A stretch of DNA of 64,000 nucleotides from Rhodoplanes sp. Z2-YC6860 (GCF_001579845.1 NZ_CP007440.1:5788029-5852028); one strand, 5' to 3'. Shown: positions 35,139 through 43,174, numbered from the stretch's first letter. Numbers and translations are program-made. The notes: generated from the sequence alone by a model not told the origin.

Positions 35139-36134
35139 GTGACGAGCCGGCAAACGACGGCCGGTCAGACGGACGCCATGAAATACGACATCGAGGCCGA
35201 TTGGGTTCTGCTCGACACCTGCAACTACCGTTGCGGTTATTGTCCGATCCCGCATGAAAAACTCGGATCCAAGATCCACACGTTTGCCACCGTCGACGCG
35301 TGGCGGGCAGCTTTCGATGCGAGCGGAAAGACCTGGCTGGCGCACATCACTGGCGGCGAACCAAGCGCCTATCCGGATTTTGTCGAACTGTGCGAAGCCC
35401 TCACGGACAAACACTACATCTCGCTCAACTCCAACATGAGCAACCGATCGCTGATCCGGTTTGCAAACTCGATCGATCCATCGCGCGTGAGCTTCATCAA
35501 TGCAGGCCTTCATCTGGAAGAACGGCAGCATCGGTCGGGCGTCGACGCGTTTCTCCGTCACGCGCAAGAGCTGCGCGTCACCGGCTTCCGGATTCTGGTT
35601 TCAGTGGTGGCCACGCCTTCGATCCTCGAGCGATTTGAGGAAGCCATCAGACTGCTCGAACCGATTGGGCTGTTCCCAATTCCGAAACTGATGCGCGGTC
35701 CATTCGCCGGCGCACTCTATCCGAATGCCTATACCGACGCGGACAAGAGCCGCTTCCGCACCTATTCGCGGCTGGCTCGCGAGTTTTATCGTGAAATCCT
35801 TTCGCGCATCGACGAGCCGCCGAGCCTCGGCATGCTCCACGACGACGCTTATGTGGATGCCGTTCCCGATTTCACGGGCCGGATGTGCGAGGCGGGACGT
35901 AAATTCATCCAGCTCGAGCCGAACGGCGACGTGTTTCGTTGCGGCGGGAAAGATCGCCAGGGCAACCTGCTTGACGGTTCGTTCGTCAGGCGTCTTCGTG
36001 CGGAGCCGTGCAACAGCACCCACTGCTATTACTTCTGCAACAAATACGTCGCTCCGGAGGCGACCGGCGCATGGACCCTGCCCCGGCAATGGTGGTCACG
36101 ACTGCGTGGAGGCTCCTCCCGCGTCGACGGATGA
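35139..36134 (+). CDS. radical SAM protein with C-terminal SPASM-like cysteines
   Basis: 331 residues. The cluster motif CNYRCGYC gives C28, C32 and C35, followed by the HITGGEPSAYPDF strand with the SAM-binding GGE. Late cysteines in FTGRMCEAGRKF, FRCGGKD and CNSTHCYYFC look like an auxiliary SPASM/twitch cluster. GTG 35139 follows GAAGG at 35126-35130; ATG 35178 is an alternative. Near a glycosyltransferase, such enzymes can modify a sugar or a peptide. The reaction is unknown. It is part of the insert bracketed by repeat A. Confidence 0.87.
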   Translation: MTSRQTTAGQTDAMKYDIEADWVLLDTCNYRCGYCPIPHEKLGSKIHTFATVDAWRAAFDASGKTWLAHITGGEPSAYPDFVELCEALTDKHYISLNSNMSNRSLIRFANSIDPSRVSFINAGLHLEERQHRSGVDAFLRHAQELRVTGFRILVSVVATPSILERFEEAIRLLEPIGLFPIPKLMRGPFAGALYPNAYTDADKSRFRTYSRLAREFYREILSRIDEPPSLGMLHDDAYVDAVPDFTGRMCEAGRKFIQLEPNGDVFRCGGKDRQGNLLDGSFVRRLRAEPCNSTHCYYFCNKYVAPEATGAWTLPRQWWSRLRGGSSRVDG

Positions 36135-36156
36135 CCTGAAAGTCCGGCAATACGCT

Positions 36157-36214
36157 GGACGGCTGAGCGGCCGATGTGGAGGTCACGACCGCGGCGTTCG
36201 TGGCCGTCGTTGCC
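36157..36214 (-). pseudogene. relic similar to the 3' part of the hypothetical gene at 36774-37166
   Basis: About 58 bp matches 36813-36870 at roughly three positions in four. In the minus strand both read as an Ala/Thr/Val-rich stretch (AAVVTSTSAAQPS against TVVTASSAAQPS). No start or full frame remains. It sits directly against the right copy of repeat A, so this junction holds pieces of two different genes. Confidence 0.6.
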
Positions 36215-36216
36215 TT

Positions 36217-36311
36217 GGCAAGCTGACCGTCACGATCGGCCAGCCGCTGAAATAACCGGCAGTGTCCTTCGATGAAGTTCAAAGCCCGCCGGTGAAAATC
36301 GGCGGGCTTTG
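36217..36311 (+). repeat. direct repeat A, right copy (FAH 3' relic plus terminator)
   Basis: This reads GKLTVTIGQPLK-stop (36220-36255) followed by a terminator hairpin AGCCCGCCG (36283-36291) and CGGCGGGCT (36300-36308). The upstream FAH domain is absent, so this is a non-functional gene end. It is the diverged partner of 33764-33859. Confidence 0.82.
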
Positions 36312-36320
36312 TGTTGCGCA

Positions 36321-36671
36321 CTATTGTGAACGCAGACGTTTCAAATCGATCCTCATCTCGAGGCAGGCAATCCATTCGATATAGCTCGGCGAGTAGACAT
36401 TCGGTCTGATGCAGAAATTCTTGTAACTTGGCGGGATGTCCTTCCAGGCCGCGAGGATTGCGGCTCGTGCCCCCTGCTCAGATGCCATGCAGGATTGAAA
36501 AGCCTTCTCGGCGGCATCGCCCGAGCTATTGCCCATCAGATATTGCGCCGACTTCGCGGATGTCCGGCAACGCTTTTGGAGGTCGATGGTCGGAACGACG
36601 CTCGCCGCAGCCGCAATGCTCGTCAACAAAATAACCGCGACCGGCACGGCAACACACAATCTGGCAATCAT
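36321..36671 (-). CDS. small secreted hypothetical protein with conserved cysteines
   Basis: 116 residues with a signal peptide (MIARLCVAVPVAVILLTSIAAAAS) and a mature part containing QKRCRTSAKS, FQSCMASEQGAR, NFCIRPNV and WIACLEMRID. The four cysteines may form two disulfides in the periplasm. Its alternating small helices resemble unnamed rhizobial secreted proteins, but I do not recognise a named family. No operon partner is visible. It is probably real because the signal peptide and cysteine spacing are coherent. Confidence 0.65.
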   Translation of the reverse strand: MIARLCVAVPVAVILLTSIAAAASVVPTIDLQKRCRTSAKSAQYLMGNSSGDAAEKAFQSCMASEQGARAAILAAWKDIPPSYKNFCIRPNVYSPSYIEWIACLEMRIDLKRLRSQ

Positions 36672-36773
36672 GTCCCCCTCCAGATCCCTACAAATGCTAG
36701 CAGGAAAGGAACACGGCTCACAGGCGCTGAAACGGCTAAAAAACGGACATTGCTTTTTCTTCCAAGCGGACGC

Positions 36774-37166
36774 CTAGACCAGCAGATTGACGGCCTGCCC
36801 GTTCACCTGACCGGATGGCTGAGCCGCCGATGAGGCGGTCACGACCGTTGCACTCGTGGCGGTCGGCGCAGTCAACGAACCGCCGAACGTCACCGCGCTC
36901 TGATCGCCGGTCACGACCCCGTTCTTGGTCTCTGGTTTCGTGGGATTCTGAGCGTCATCCGTCTTCGGGTGCGGATCGACACCACGCTTCGCCTTCGAGA
37001 CGTCGCACGAGCAGGTGCACAAGAAGCCGTTGACGACGCTGATCACAAGAGTGTCCCCCGGAATGGGACCGTAGAGTTGGCGGGTAAACAACCGCCGAGG
37101 CCCACCCCGCCGCAGCTTCAAAACGCCGTGACCACAACGGCCCGCCGCCGGCTGACCGTCACACAT
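36774..37166 (-). CDS. hypothetical protein with central CxCxC patch
   Basis: From ATG 37166 this gives 130 residues: an N-terminal CDGQPAAGRCGHG stretch, then LYGPIPGDTLVISVVNGFLCTCSCDVSKAKRGVDPHPK, and a Thr/Ala/Ser-rich tail. I do not recognise the family. The start is uncertain because the frame stays open well upstream. A diverged piece of its 3' region lies at 36157-36214, which suggests that related sequence was present on both sides of the inserted genes. Coding status is only moderately supported. Confidence 0.45.
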   Translation of the reverse strand: MCDGQPAAGRCGHGVLKLRRGGPRRLFTRQLYGPIPGDTLVISVVNGFLCTCSCDVSKAKRGVDPHPKTDDAQNPTKPETKNGVVTGDQSAVTFGGSLTAPTATSATVVTASSAAQPSGQVNGQAVNLLV

Positions 37167-37313
37167 CGTAAACGGAGCGTTAACGGAACCAAGGCACACT
37201 GAGCGCGTTGATGTCGCCGCCGGGCCGATTGAATCCGAAATGGGCAGAACTAGCCCATTGTTTGCGCAAGCGATTTCTTGATCGCGCGCTAGGCTCTTGG
37301 CAGGTGATTCGAA

Positions 37314-37526
37314 ATGACCATCCCGATGGCAATGTCCGCAAGCGAAGATGCCGCTTCGTCCGGCGGCAACGCGTTCGACATGGTGAAGGCTCGCGCGCTG
37401 GTGCAGCGGCTGCACGCCGCCGGCCGCCGCTCGACCTCTGAGCTGCTGCACGAGTTGCGCCGGGCGTTTCCCGAAGCATCGCTCGCGGTGCGGGTCGGTG
37501 CCTTGCAGGCGCTGTCCCGGCGCTAG
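37314..37526 (+). CDS. small hypothetical protein (70 aa)
   Basis: An ATG frame of 70 residues with coding-like third-position GC: KARALVQRLHAAGRRSTSELLHELRRAFPEASLAVRVGALQAL. The core looks like two or three amphipathic helices. No signal peptide, cysteines or catalytic motif. It stands alone between the hypothetical gene and the Liv cluster. It could be a small regulatory or DNA-binding protein, but no family is recognised. Confidence 0.5.
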   Translation: MTIPMAMSASEDAASSGGNAFDMVKARALVQRLHAAGRRSTSELLHELRRAFPEASLAVRVGALQALSRR

Positions 37527-37614
37527 GGTCCGAAGAATTCGATCTCCCCGAATTGAAGCTTCGGAGTTTGCGACCGATCGCTCCGTTCGACGAAATGGAA
37601 TTGCACTCCAAGAA

Positions 37615-38319
37615 TCACATTCCGAGATAGGCCTGCCGCACGCGGTCGTCGGCGAGCAACTCCGCGCCGCTGCCAGACAGTGTCACCCGGCCGTTCTCCA
37701 GCACGTAGGCGCGGCTCGCGAGCTTCAGCGACACCGCAACGTTCTGCTCGACCAGCACGCAGGTGAGCCCGTCGCGGTTGAGTTCGCGGATGGTCTGCAG
37801 CATCGCCTGCACGATCGCGGGAGCTAAGCCCAGCGACGGCTCGTCGAACATCACAAGGTCGGGCTTGCCCATGAGGCAGCGGCCGATCGCGAGCATCTGC
37901 TGCTCGCCGCCGGACAGCGTGCCGGCCGCTTGCGCTTTGCGTTCAGCAAGCCGCGGAAACATCGCGAACATGCGCTCGAGGTTTTTTGCCTGCTCATGCT
38001 TCGCGCGCGGCAACAGCGCGCCCATCTCGAGGTTCTCGAGCACCGTCAGCGTCGGAAACACCTGACGGCCTTCGGCGACCTGGCCGATCCCGAGGTTGCA
38101 GACCTTGTAGGACGGCAGACTCTCGATGTTCTGACCGCGCAAGCTGATACGGCCGCCGAGGGGCCGCAGCATGCCGGCGATGGTGCGGATCAGCGTGGTC
38201 TTGCCGGCGCCGTTTGCCCCAACGATCGCGACGATCGCGCCTTCGGCGACTTCGAGCGACACATCGTCGAGCGCGCGGACGTCGCCGTAGGCCACCTCGA
38301 GGTTCTTGACCGAAAGCAT
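37615..38319 (-). CDS. livF: branched-chain amino acid-type ABC transporter ATPase LivF
   Basis: 234 residues. Walker A is IVGANGAGKTTLIRTI, the LivF-type VAEGRQVFPTLTVLENL follows, then signature GTLSGGEQQMLAIGRCL and Walker B DLVMFDEPSLGLAP. It powers uptake with LivG. ATG 38319 overlaps the stop of livG (TGATG); a GTG three bases earlier is also possible. It is the last gene of a five-gene transporter set. The ligand is not necessarily an amino acid, because family members also carry aromatic acids and amides. Confidence 0.93.
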   Translation of the reverse strand: MLSVKNLEVAYGDVRALDDVSLEVAEGAIVAIVGANGAGKTTLIRTIAGMLRPLGGRISLRGQNIESLPSYKVCNLGIGQVAEGRQVFPTLTVLENLEMGALLPRAKHEQAKNLERMFAMFPRLAERKAQAAGTLSGGEQQMLAIGRCLMGKPDLVMFDEPSLGLAPAIVQAMLQTIRELNRDGLTCVLVEQNVAVSLKLASRAYVLENGRVTLSGSGAELLADDRVRQAYLGM

Positions 38320-39053
38320 CACAACGCCTCCGCGCCGAGATAGGACTGCACCACCGCCGGCTCGCGCACCACATCGGCCGGCAGGCCTTCGGCAATGGCG
38401 GCGCCGTGATGCAGCACCAGCACACGGGTCGCAAGCGACATCACCGCGCGCATCACATGCTCGATCAGCAGGATGGTCAGGCCGTCCTTGTTGAGCGCCT
38501 TCAGGATCTCGACCATGCGGTCGGTTTCGGTCGGGCGCAGGCCCGCCATCACCTCGTCGAGCAGCAGGAGCTTCGGTTCGGTCGCGAGCGCACGCGCGAC
38601 TTCAAGCCGCTTGCGGTCGGGCAGCGTGAGCGACCCCGCGGTCTGCAGCCGCCTGTCGTGGAGATCGAGCTTGCGCAGCACCTCATGGGCGCGAGCCATC
38701 GCCGCCTTCGGATCGGCGTGCCGCAACAGTGCGCCGACCATCACGTTGTCCTCGACGGTCAGCGCCGGGAACGGCCGGACGATCTGGAACGTGCGCCCGA
38801 TGCCGCGACGGCAGACCTCGTCCGGCGTCAACCCTTCGATGCGCTCGCCACGGAACGTGATGGCGCCGCTGTTGGGCGCAAACATGCCGGCGATCAGGTT
38901 GAACATCGTGGTCTTGCCGGCTCCGTTCGGGCCGATCACGGCGAAGATCGCACCCTCGGGCACCGAGAAGCTCACATCGGCGACGGCGCGGAGCCCGCTG
39001 AAGTTCTTGGAGACGCCTGCGACCTCGAGTATCGCCGAATCTTGCATCGCCAT
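38319..39053 (-). CDS. livG: branched-chain amino acid-type ABC transporter ATPase LivG
   Basis: About 244 residues. Walker A is VIGPNGAGKTTMFNLIAGMF, the LivG hallmark FQIVRPFPALTVEDNVMVG follows, and Walker B is LLLLDEVMAGLRPTETD. The signature helix reads SLTLPDRKRLEVARAL instead of LSGGQ, a variant that retains the Arg-Leu-Glu-Ala-Arg pattern. ATG 39053 is chosen over an overlapping GTG at 39059. It lies 2 bp after livM and overlaps livF, so translation is coupled. Confidence 0.92.
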   Translation of the reverse strand: MAMQDSAILEVAGVSKNFSGLRAVADVSFSVPEGAIFAVIGPNGAGKTTMFNLIAGMFAPNSGAITFRGERIEGLTPDEVCRRGIGRTFQIVRPFPALTVEDNVMVGALLRHADPKAAMARAHEVLRKLDLHDRRLQTAGSLTLPDRKRLEVARALATEPKLLLLDEVMAGLRPTETDRMVEILKALNKDGLTILLIEHVMRAVMSLATRVLVLHHGAAIAEGLPADVVREPAVVQSYLGAEAL

Positions 39054-39055
39054 GC

Positions 39056-40069
39056 TCACGCCTCCGGTGTCTTGCGCTTGTCGAGACGAAGGAGGCGCGC
39101 GAGCGGCGGCCAGATGCCGTGCGGCAGCGCCATAATCACCAGCAGCAGGCAGACGCCGTAGAACACGCGTTTGACGCCCGGAATATCGAGGCCATAGGCG
39201 GTCAGGAATTCCTGCAGCGCCTCGGCCAATCCTGTGATCAGGAATGCGCCGATGACCGGACCGAACAGCGTGCCGACGCCGCCGATGATCGGGCCGAGAA
39301 TGATCTCGATGGAGCGCAGGATGTGGAAGGTCTGCTCGGGGAACAGATTGTTGTAGTAGAACGCATAGAACACGCCGGCCGGCGCCGTCATGCCTGACGA
39401 GATCGCAATCGCGATCATCTTGTAGCGGAAGGTGTTGATGCCGAGCGAGCGCGCCGCGACCTCGTCCTCGCGGATCGCCTGCCAGAAATAACCGACGCGG
39501 CTGCGGAGCAGCAGATGGCAGAGCACAAATGCCACCGCGGTGAGCGCCAGGATGACGTAATAGAACATCATCGGCTGGCCGCGCAGATTCCAGAGATCGT
39601 TGCGCGCGTAGTTCGACACCGGCAGGAACAGGCCCGACGAGCCGGAGACCCAGCCGAAATGATCGAAGCCGACGCGGGCGAACTCGCAGAACGCAATCGT
39701 CAGGATCGCGAAATAGACACCGGCGACGCCGAAGCGGAACGCGAGAAAGCCGATGATCATGCCGGCTGCGACCGCAATGGCGATCGCGATCGGCATGCCG
39801 AGCCACGGCCCGATGCCGAAATGCACATAGAGCGCCGCGCCCGTGTAGGCGCCGAGACCGACATAGAGCGCGTGGCCGAGCGAGAGCTGCCCGGCGAAGC
39901 CCATCATCACGTTCCAGGCGATGCCGGTGTAGGCGAAGTACAGAATGACAATCAGGACCGTGAGCAGATAGTCGTTGGCAAACCACGGCGCCGCGATCAG
40001 GCCTGCCAGCACCAAGGCCAGAAGAACAAGCGCATGCCGCGGCACATCACGGAGGAGCAGCCCCATCAT
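39056..40069 (-). CDS. livM: branched-chain amino acid-type ABC permease LivM
   Basis: 337 residues with eight or more membrane helices and the LivM signature GLGAYTGAALY / LSLGHALYVGLGA followed by VYFAILTIAFCEFARV. The EDEVAARSLGINTFRYK coupling segment is characteristic, and a final PQGI-type motif occurs as LPHGIWPPL. It forms the transmembrane pore with LivH. The ATG overlaps livH's stop by 4 bp. Confidence 0.92.
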   Translation of the reverse strand: MMGLLLRDVPRHALVLLALVLAGLIAAPWFANDYLLTVLIVILYFAYTGIAWNVMMGFAGQLSLGHALYVGLGAYTGAALYVHFGIGPWLGMPIAIAIAVAAGMIIGFLAFRFGVAGVYFAILTIAFCEFARVGFDHFGWVSGSSGLFLPVSNYARNDLWNLRGQPMMFYYVILALTAVAFVLCHLLLRSRVGYFWQAIREDEVAARSLGINTFRYKMIAIAISSGMTAPAGVFYAFYYNNLFPEQTFHILRSIEIILGPIIGGVGTLFGPVIGAFLITGLAEALQEFLTAYGLDIPGVKRVFYGVCLLLVIMALPHGIWPPLARLLRLDKRKTPEA

Positions 40070-40992
40070 GACGGCTTCTTCCCCAGGATGCCCTGCGGCC
40101 GGAACAGCAGCACCAGCACCAGGATCGCGAAGGAGAACATGCTCTTGGCCGATGGCGTGAAGAACAGCCCGGCCATCGCTTCGGTGAGGCCGATCAGCAC
40201 GCCGCCAAGAAGCGCGCCCGGCATCGAGCCGAGCCCGCCGGTGATGACGACGATAAACGCGAGCAACGTCATCGCAGGCCCGAGCGGCGGCGTGACGTCG
40301 ACGATCAACACGATGATCGCGCCGGCCGCGCCGACGCAGGCGAGGCCCAGTCCGAAGGACAACGCGTAAAGCTTTTTCACATCGAGCCCGACCACCAGCG
40401 CGCCGGTGTAGTTGTCGGCACAGGCCCTGATCGCCTTGCCGACCGGCGCGAAGCGGAAGAAGGCAAACAGCGCCGCCGCGACCAGCAACGCCGCGATGCC
40501 GGCATAGAGCTTGGTGGCGTCGACGATCACCGGTCCGAGCGCGAAGCTGTCATAGGCGTAGGACGTCTGCACGCTCTGCGCATCGGGCCCGAACACGATC
40601 AGGAGGCCGTTGACGATGATCACGGCCATCGCCAGCAGCAGCATGAACTGGCTGTGCTCCGGCCGGCCGATGAACGGATTGATCAGCGTCATCTGCACGA
40701 TGTAGCCGGCGACAAACATCAGCGCGGCCAGCGGCAGCATCATCAGCAGCGGATCGAGGTGAAACTGCGCGAACAGCACGACCGCGAGGTACATCGCGAT
40801 CGTCATAATCTCGCCATGGGCGAAATTGACCACGCGCACGACGCCGAAGATCACCGACAGGCCGAGCGCCATCAGCCCATAGACCAGGCCGGTCAGAAGC
40901 CCGCTGATTGCAACGTTGAGGTAGATCTCTGCCGGCACCAATCGAGCCCAATCGAGCTTATGCGTGGATATGCGCGCCCCCGTAGCGCACAT
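40066..40992 (-). CDS. livH: branched-chain amino acid-type ABC permease LivH
   Basis: 308 residues. Motifs are GLVYGLMALGLSVIFGVVRVVNFAHGEIM near the N-terminus (the LivH signature), RACADNYTGALVVGLDVKKLY, and an end typical of the family, LLFRPQGILGK. The ATG at 40992 gives a longer N-terminus; a GTG at 40938 would start just before the first helix. It follows the binding protein gene by about 70 bp on the same strand. Confidence 0.92.
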   Translation of the reverse strand: MCATGARISTHKLDWARLVPAEIYLNVAISGLLTGLVYGLMALGLSVIFGVVRVVNFAHGEIMTIAMYLAVVLFAQFHLDPLLMMLPLAALMFVAGYIVQMTLINPFIGRPEHSQFMLLLAMAVIIVNGLLIVFGPDAQSVQTSYAYDSFALGPVIVDATKLYAGIAALLVAAALFAFFRFAPVGKAIRACADNYTGALVVGLDVKKLYALSFGLGLACVGAAGAIIVLIVDVTPPLGPAMTLLAFIVVITGGLGSMPGALLGGVLIGLTEAMAGLFFTPSAKSMFSFAILVLVLLFRPQGILGKKPS

Positions 40993-41063
40993 GGCCGCCG
41001 GACATGAACCGGCTCCGGCACAGCCGTCATGCTATGCGGGAGCCGGACAATCAAGAGCGGCCG

Positions 41064-42314
41064 TCAGCTCCTTTTGTCGTAGGGCTTCAGCGGCCACTCA
41101 ACCTTCGCGTTGGCCGCGGCCTTCGGCGCCACGGTGACGAGCTTGCCGCCGCGGTTCTGAATGGCGGAGTTTTTCAGCTTGTCGTTCTGACCCTTGGCGT
41201 TGAACTGGATGCCCGGCCCGGTGCTGACATTGTCGGTGATGTTGGTTGAGCGGATCGCGTCGGCGAGCGCATGCGGATCGGTCGACTTGGCGCGCTTGTA
41301 GGCGTCGGCCGCGACCAGCAGCGCCTCGAACGTATAGACGTGGTTGGTGTTGAGGTTGACGCCCGGGAATTTCTTTCCGAGTTCGCCTTCGAGCCGCTTG
41401 GTCAGCTTCTTGGTCGGATCGTACCAGGGCACGAAGCTCAGCGGCCCGTCGGACAGCTTGCCGAGCGTCTTGAAGTACTGGTCCTCGTACCAGCCGGGTC
41501 CCATGCTCAGGATCGCCATCGGCGACCAGCGCTGCTTGACCAGTTCGCGCGTCAAGAGGATCGCGTCGTTGAGGCGGCTCACGACCAGAAGCCCTTCGGC
41601 GCCGCTCGCCTTGGCCTTGGTCACCTCGACCGACAGATCGCGTGCCGTCGGATCGTAGGTGATCTGCTCGATGATCTTGTACGGCATGTCGAACTTCGGC
41701 AGCACGTTCGGGATCGCATTGAGCATCGAGGTGCCGAAGGTGTCGTTGCAGCACAGAAACGCGACCGACTTCGGCGCCGAGCCGGTCGCCGCGAAAATCT
41801 CCTTCTGGTTGGTGAAGGCGTCGGCCAGGATCACCGGTCCGGTCGGGAAGTTGCGGAACACGAACTTGTAGCCCTGCTCGGTGATCGGCGGGGCCGCCGC
41901 GATGTTGATGACGAAGGGAATGCCCTTCTGCTCCGCCACCTGGGCGATCGCCGAGCTCTGTCCGGAGTCGAAGGCCCCGACCAGAAGCTGCGCGCCGTCG
42001 GCGATCAGTTTCTCGGCGCGCGCCCGCGCCACCTCGACGTTGGTCTCGGTGTCGGCGTTCATGATCTGAAGCTCGGGCAGGCCGAGCTCCTTGAAGATCG
42101 GCGCCGCGAGCTCGACGCCGCGGAAGCAGTCCTGGCCTATTCCAGCCTGAGCGCCCGAGCGCGGCAGCAGCACGCCGACCTTCAGCGCGCCGCCTTGCGC
42201 CCGAAGAATGGCCGGAGACGCGACCAGCGAGGCAGCGGCGGCGCCGGCCGTGAAGGCGCGGCGGGTGATGGAGTTTCCGCCAAGTGCGGAATCCTGAAAC
42301 GGCTTGCGGCTCAT
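41064..42314 (-). CDS. Liv-type ABC transporter periplasmic substrate-binding protein
   Basis: 416 residues with a Tat-like signal (ITRRAFTAGAAAASLVASPAILRAQ) and the periplasmic type I binding fold: KVGVLLPRSGAQAGIGQDCFRGVELA, the hinge regions near LVGAFDSGQSSAIAQVAEQ, and AFLCCNDTFGTSML. This clade often binds aromatic acids or amides rather than leucine. It is the first gene of the five-gene transporter operon and faces a divergent MarR gene, with a palindrome between them. That supports ligand-controlled expression. Confidence 0.9.
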   Translation of the reverse strand: MSRKPFQDSALGGNSITRRAFTAGAAAASLVASPAILRAQGGALKVGVLLPRSGAQAGIGQDCFRGVELAAPIFKELGLPELQIMNADTETNVEVARARAEKLIADGAQLLVGAFDSGQSSAIAQVAEQKGIPFVINIAAAPPITEQGYKFVFRNFPTGPVILADAFTNQKEIFAATGSAPKSVAFLCCNDTFGTSMLNAIPNVLPKFDMPYKIIEQITYDPTARDLSVEVTKAKASGAEGLLVVSRLNDAILLTRELVKQRWSPMAILSMGPGWYEDQYFKTLGKLSDGPLSFVPWYDPTKKLTKRLEGELGKKFPGVNLNTNHVYTFEALLVAADAYKRAKSTDPHALADAIRSTNITDNVSTGPGIQFNAKGQNDKLKNSAIQNRGGKLVTVAPKAAANAKVEWPLKPYDKRS

Positions 42315-42439
42315 CCTGGCTCTCCCCTCTGGTGCGGAAGCCTCGCGGCATCCGACGCTTCGTCCGCATTGTTCTTATGTCGGAGCCCGCTATGCAATGG
42401 CTCACGGCCGGCAGGCGGCAACGACGTGCGGACCACGAT

Positions 42440-42460
42440 ATTGTTGCTCACGACAACAAT
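42440..42460. promoter_or_regulatory. candidate MarR operator
   Basis: Perfect inverted repeat ATTGTTG (42440-42446) and CAACAAT (42454-42460) with a 7-bp spacer, in the 212-bp gap between the divergent transporter and MarR genes. TTG..CAA-type palindromes of this size are typical MarR-family sites. Its position allows control of both directions. Binding is inferred from placement and symmetry. Confidence 0.65.
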
Positions 42461-42526
42461 TCCCGTCAACATGAAAGCAAGAGCCGCGCTGCGATACGAC
42501 GCCGCGCGGAGCCGGGAGTGCGTGCC

Positions 42527-43069
42527 ATGGCCGGTCGGACGGCAGCGGTGAAGAAATCGGAATTGTCGGCCGCCAAGCCTGCCTTGAATGGCAGGCCCGC
42601 TGCGAATGGCAAGGCTGCCCCTGCCCCCGGTGGCGAAAAGGTGCTGAACCTCGGCGTGCTCGACGGCCACCTCGGCTACTTCCTGCGCCGGGTTCAAGTC
42701 TGGGTGTTTCAGGATTTCATCAAGACCCTCGCCGGCCTTGATCTGCGCCCGGCACAATATTCGGTGCTGGCGGTGATCGGCGCCAACCGCGGCCTGTCCC
42801 AGGCGGACGTGGCGCAGTTTCTGGGCATCGAGCGTGCCCGCTTGGTGCGGCTGCTCCACCGGCTGGAGAAGCGTGGACTGACGCAGCGGCTCGACTCGCC
42901 GAACGACCGCCGCTCGCACGCCTTGCAGCTGACCTCGGCGGGACAGGCCCTGCTCAAACGCGCCACGACGCTCGCCGAGTTGCACGAAGCGAACCTGACG
43001 CAGCGGCTCGGCACCACCAATCATGCACGGATCATGGAAGCGCTGCGCGGCTTCGACGCGCGCCGCTGA
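42527..43069 (+). CDS. MarR family transcriptional regulator
   Basis: 180 residues. An Ala/Pro/Lys-rich N-terminal extension (about residues 1-38) precedes the winged-helix domain: LRPAQYSVLAVIGANRGLSQADVAQFLGIERARLVRLLHRLEKRGLTQRLDSPNDRRSHALQLT, written here as separate blocks of the wHTH and its D-x-R wing. The family binds palindromic operators and is released by phenolic or CoA-linked ligands. GGGAG at 42514-42518 supports the start. It probably controls the divergent Liv-type operon through the site at 42440-42460. Confidence 0.9.
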   Translation: MAGRTAAVKKSELSAAKPALNGRPAANGKAAPAPGGEKVLNLGVLDGHLGYFLRRVQVWVFQDFIKTLAGLDLRPAQYSVLAVIGANRGLSQADVAQFLGIERARLVRLLHRLEKRGLTQRLDSPNDRRSHALQLTSAGQALLKRATTLAELHEANLTQRLGTTNHARIMEALRGFDARR

Positions 43070-43097
43070 CGATTGAAAAGCCGGAAGGGTTGAAGAG

Positions 43098-43174
43098 TGC
43101 TGCGGGCGGACGGAATTCCGCCCCCTCATCTCGCCTCATGGAAAGATAGCGCTCCGCCATTGAGCTAGGCCCGC
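43098..43174 (-). pseudogene. tRNA-like relic (77 nt)
   Basis: The minus strand begins GCGGGCC TA GCTC AATGGCG GAGC, matching a tRNA acceptor strand, positions 8-9 and a perfect D-arm. It ends CGCCCGC A GCA, which pairs with six of seven acceptor bases and leaves a CCA-like tail. The middle does not form a proper anticodon arm or a T-arm with a TTCGANNC-type loop, so it is not a working tRNA. It lies directly upstream of the glycosyltransferase/flippase pair. Confidence 0.35.

Noticed and set aside
37500..37614. A terminator with the TCCGAAG/CTTCGGA bases downstream of livF
   Set aside because: The stem is short, the loop is long and no T-run follows, so it is not called.
43098..43174. A functional tRNA gene
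   Set aside because: The anticodon and T-arms do not fold, so it is kept only as a relic.
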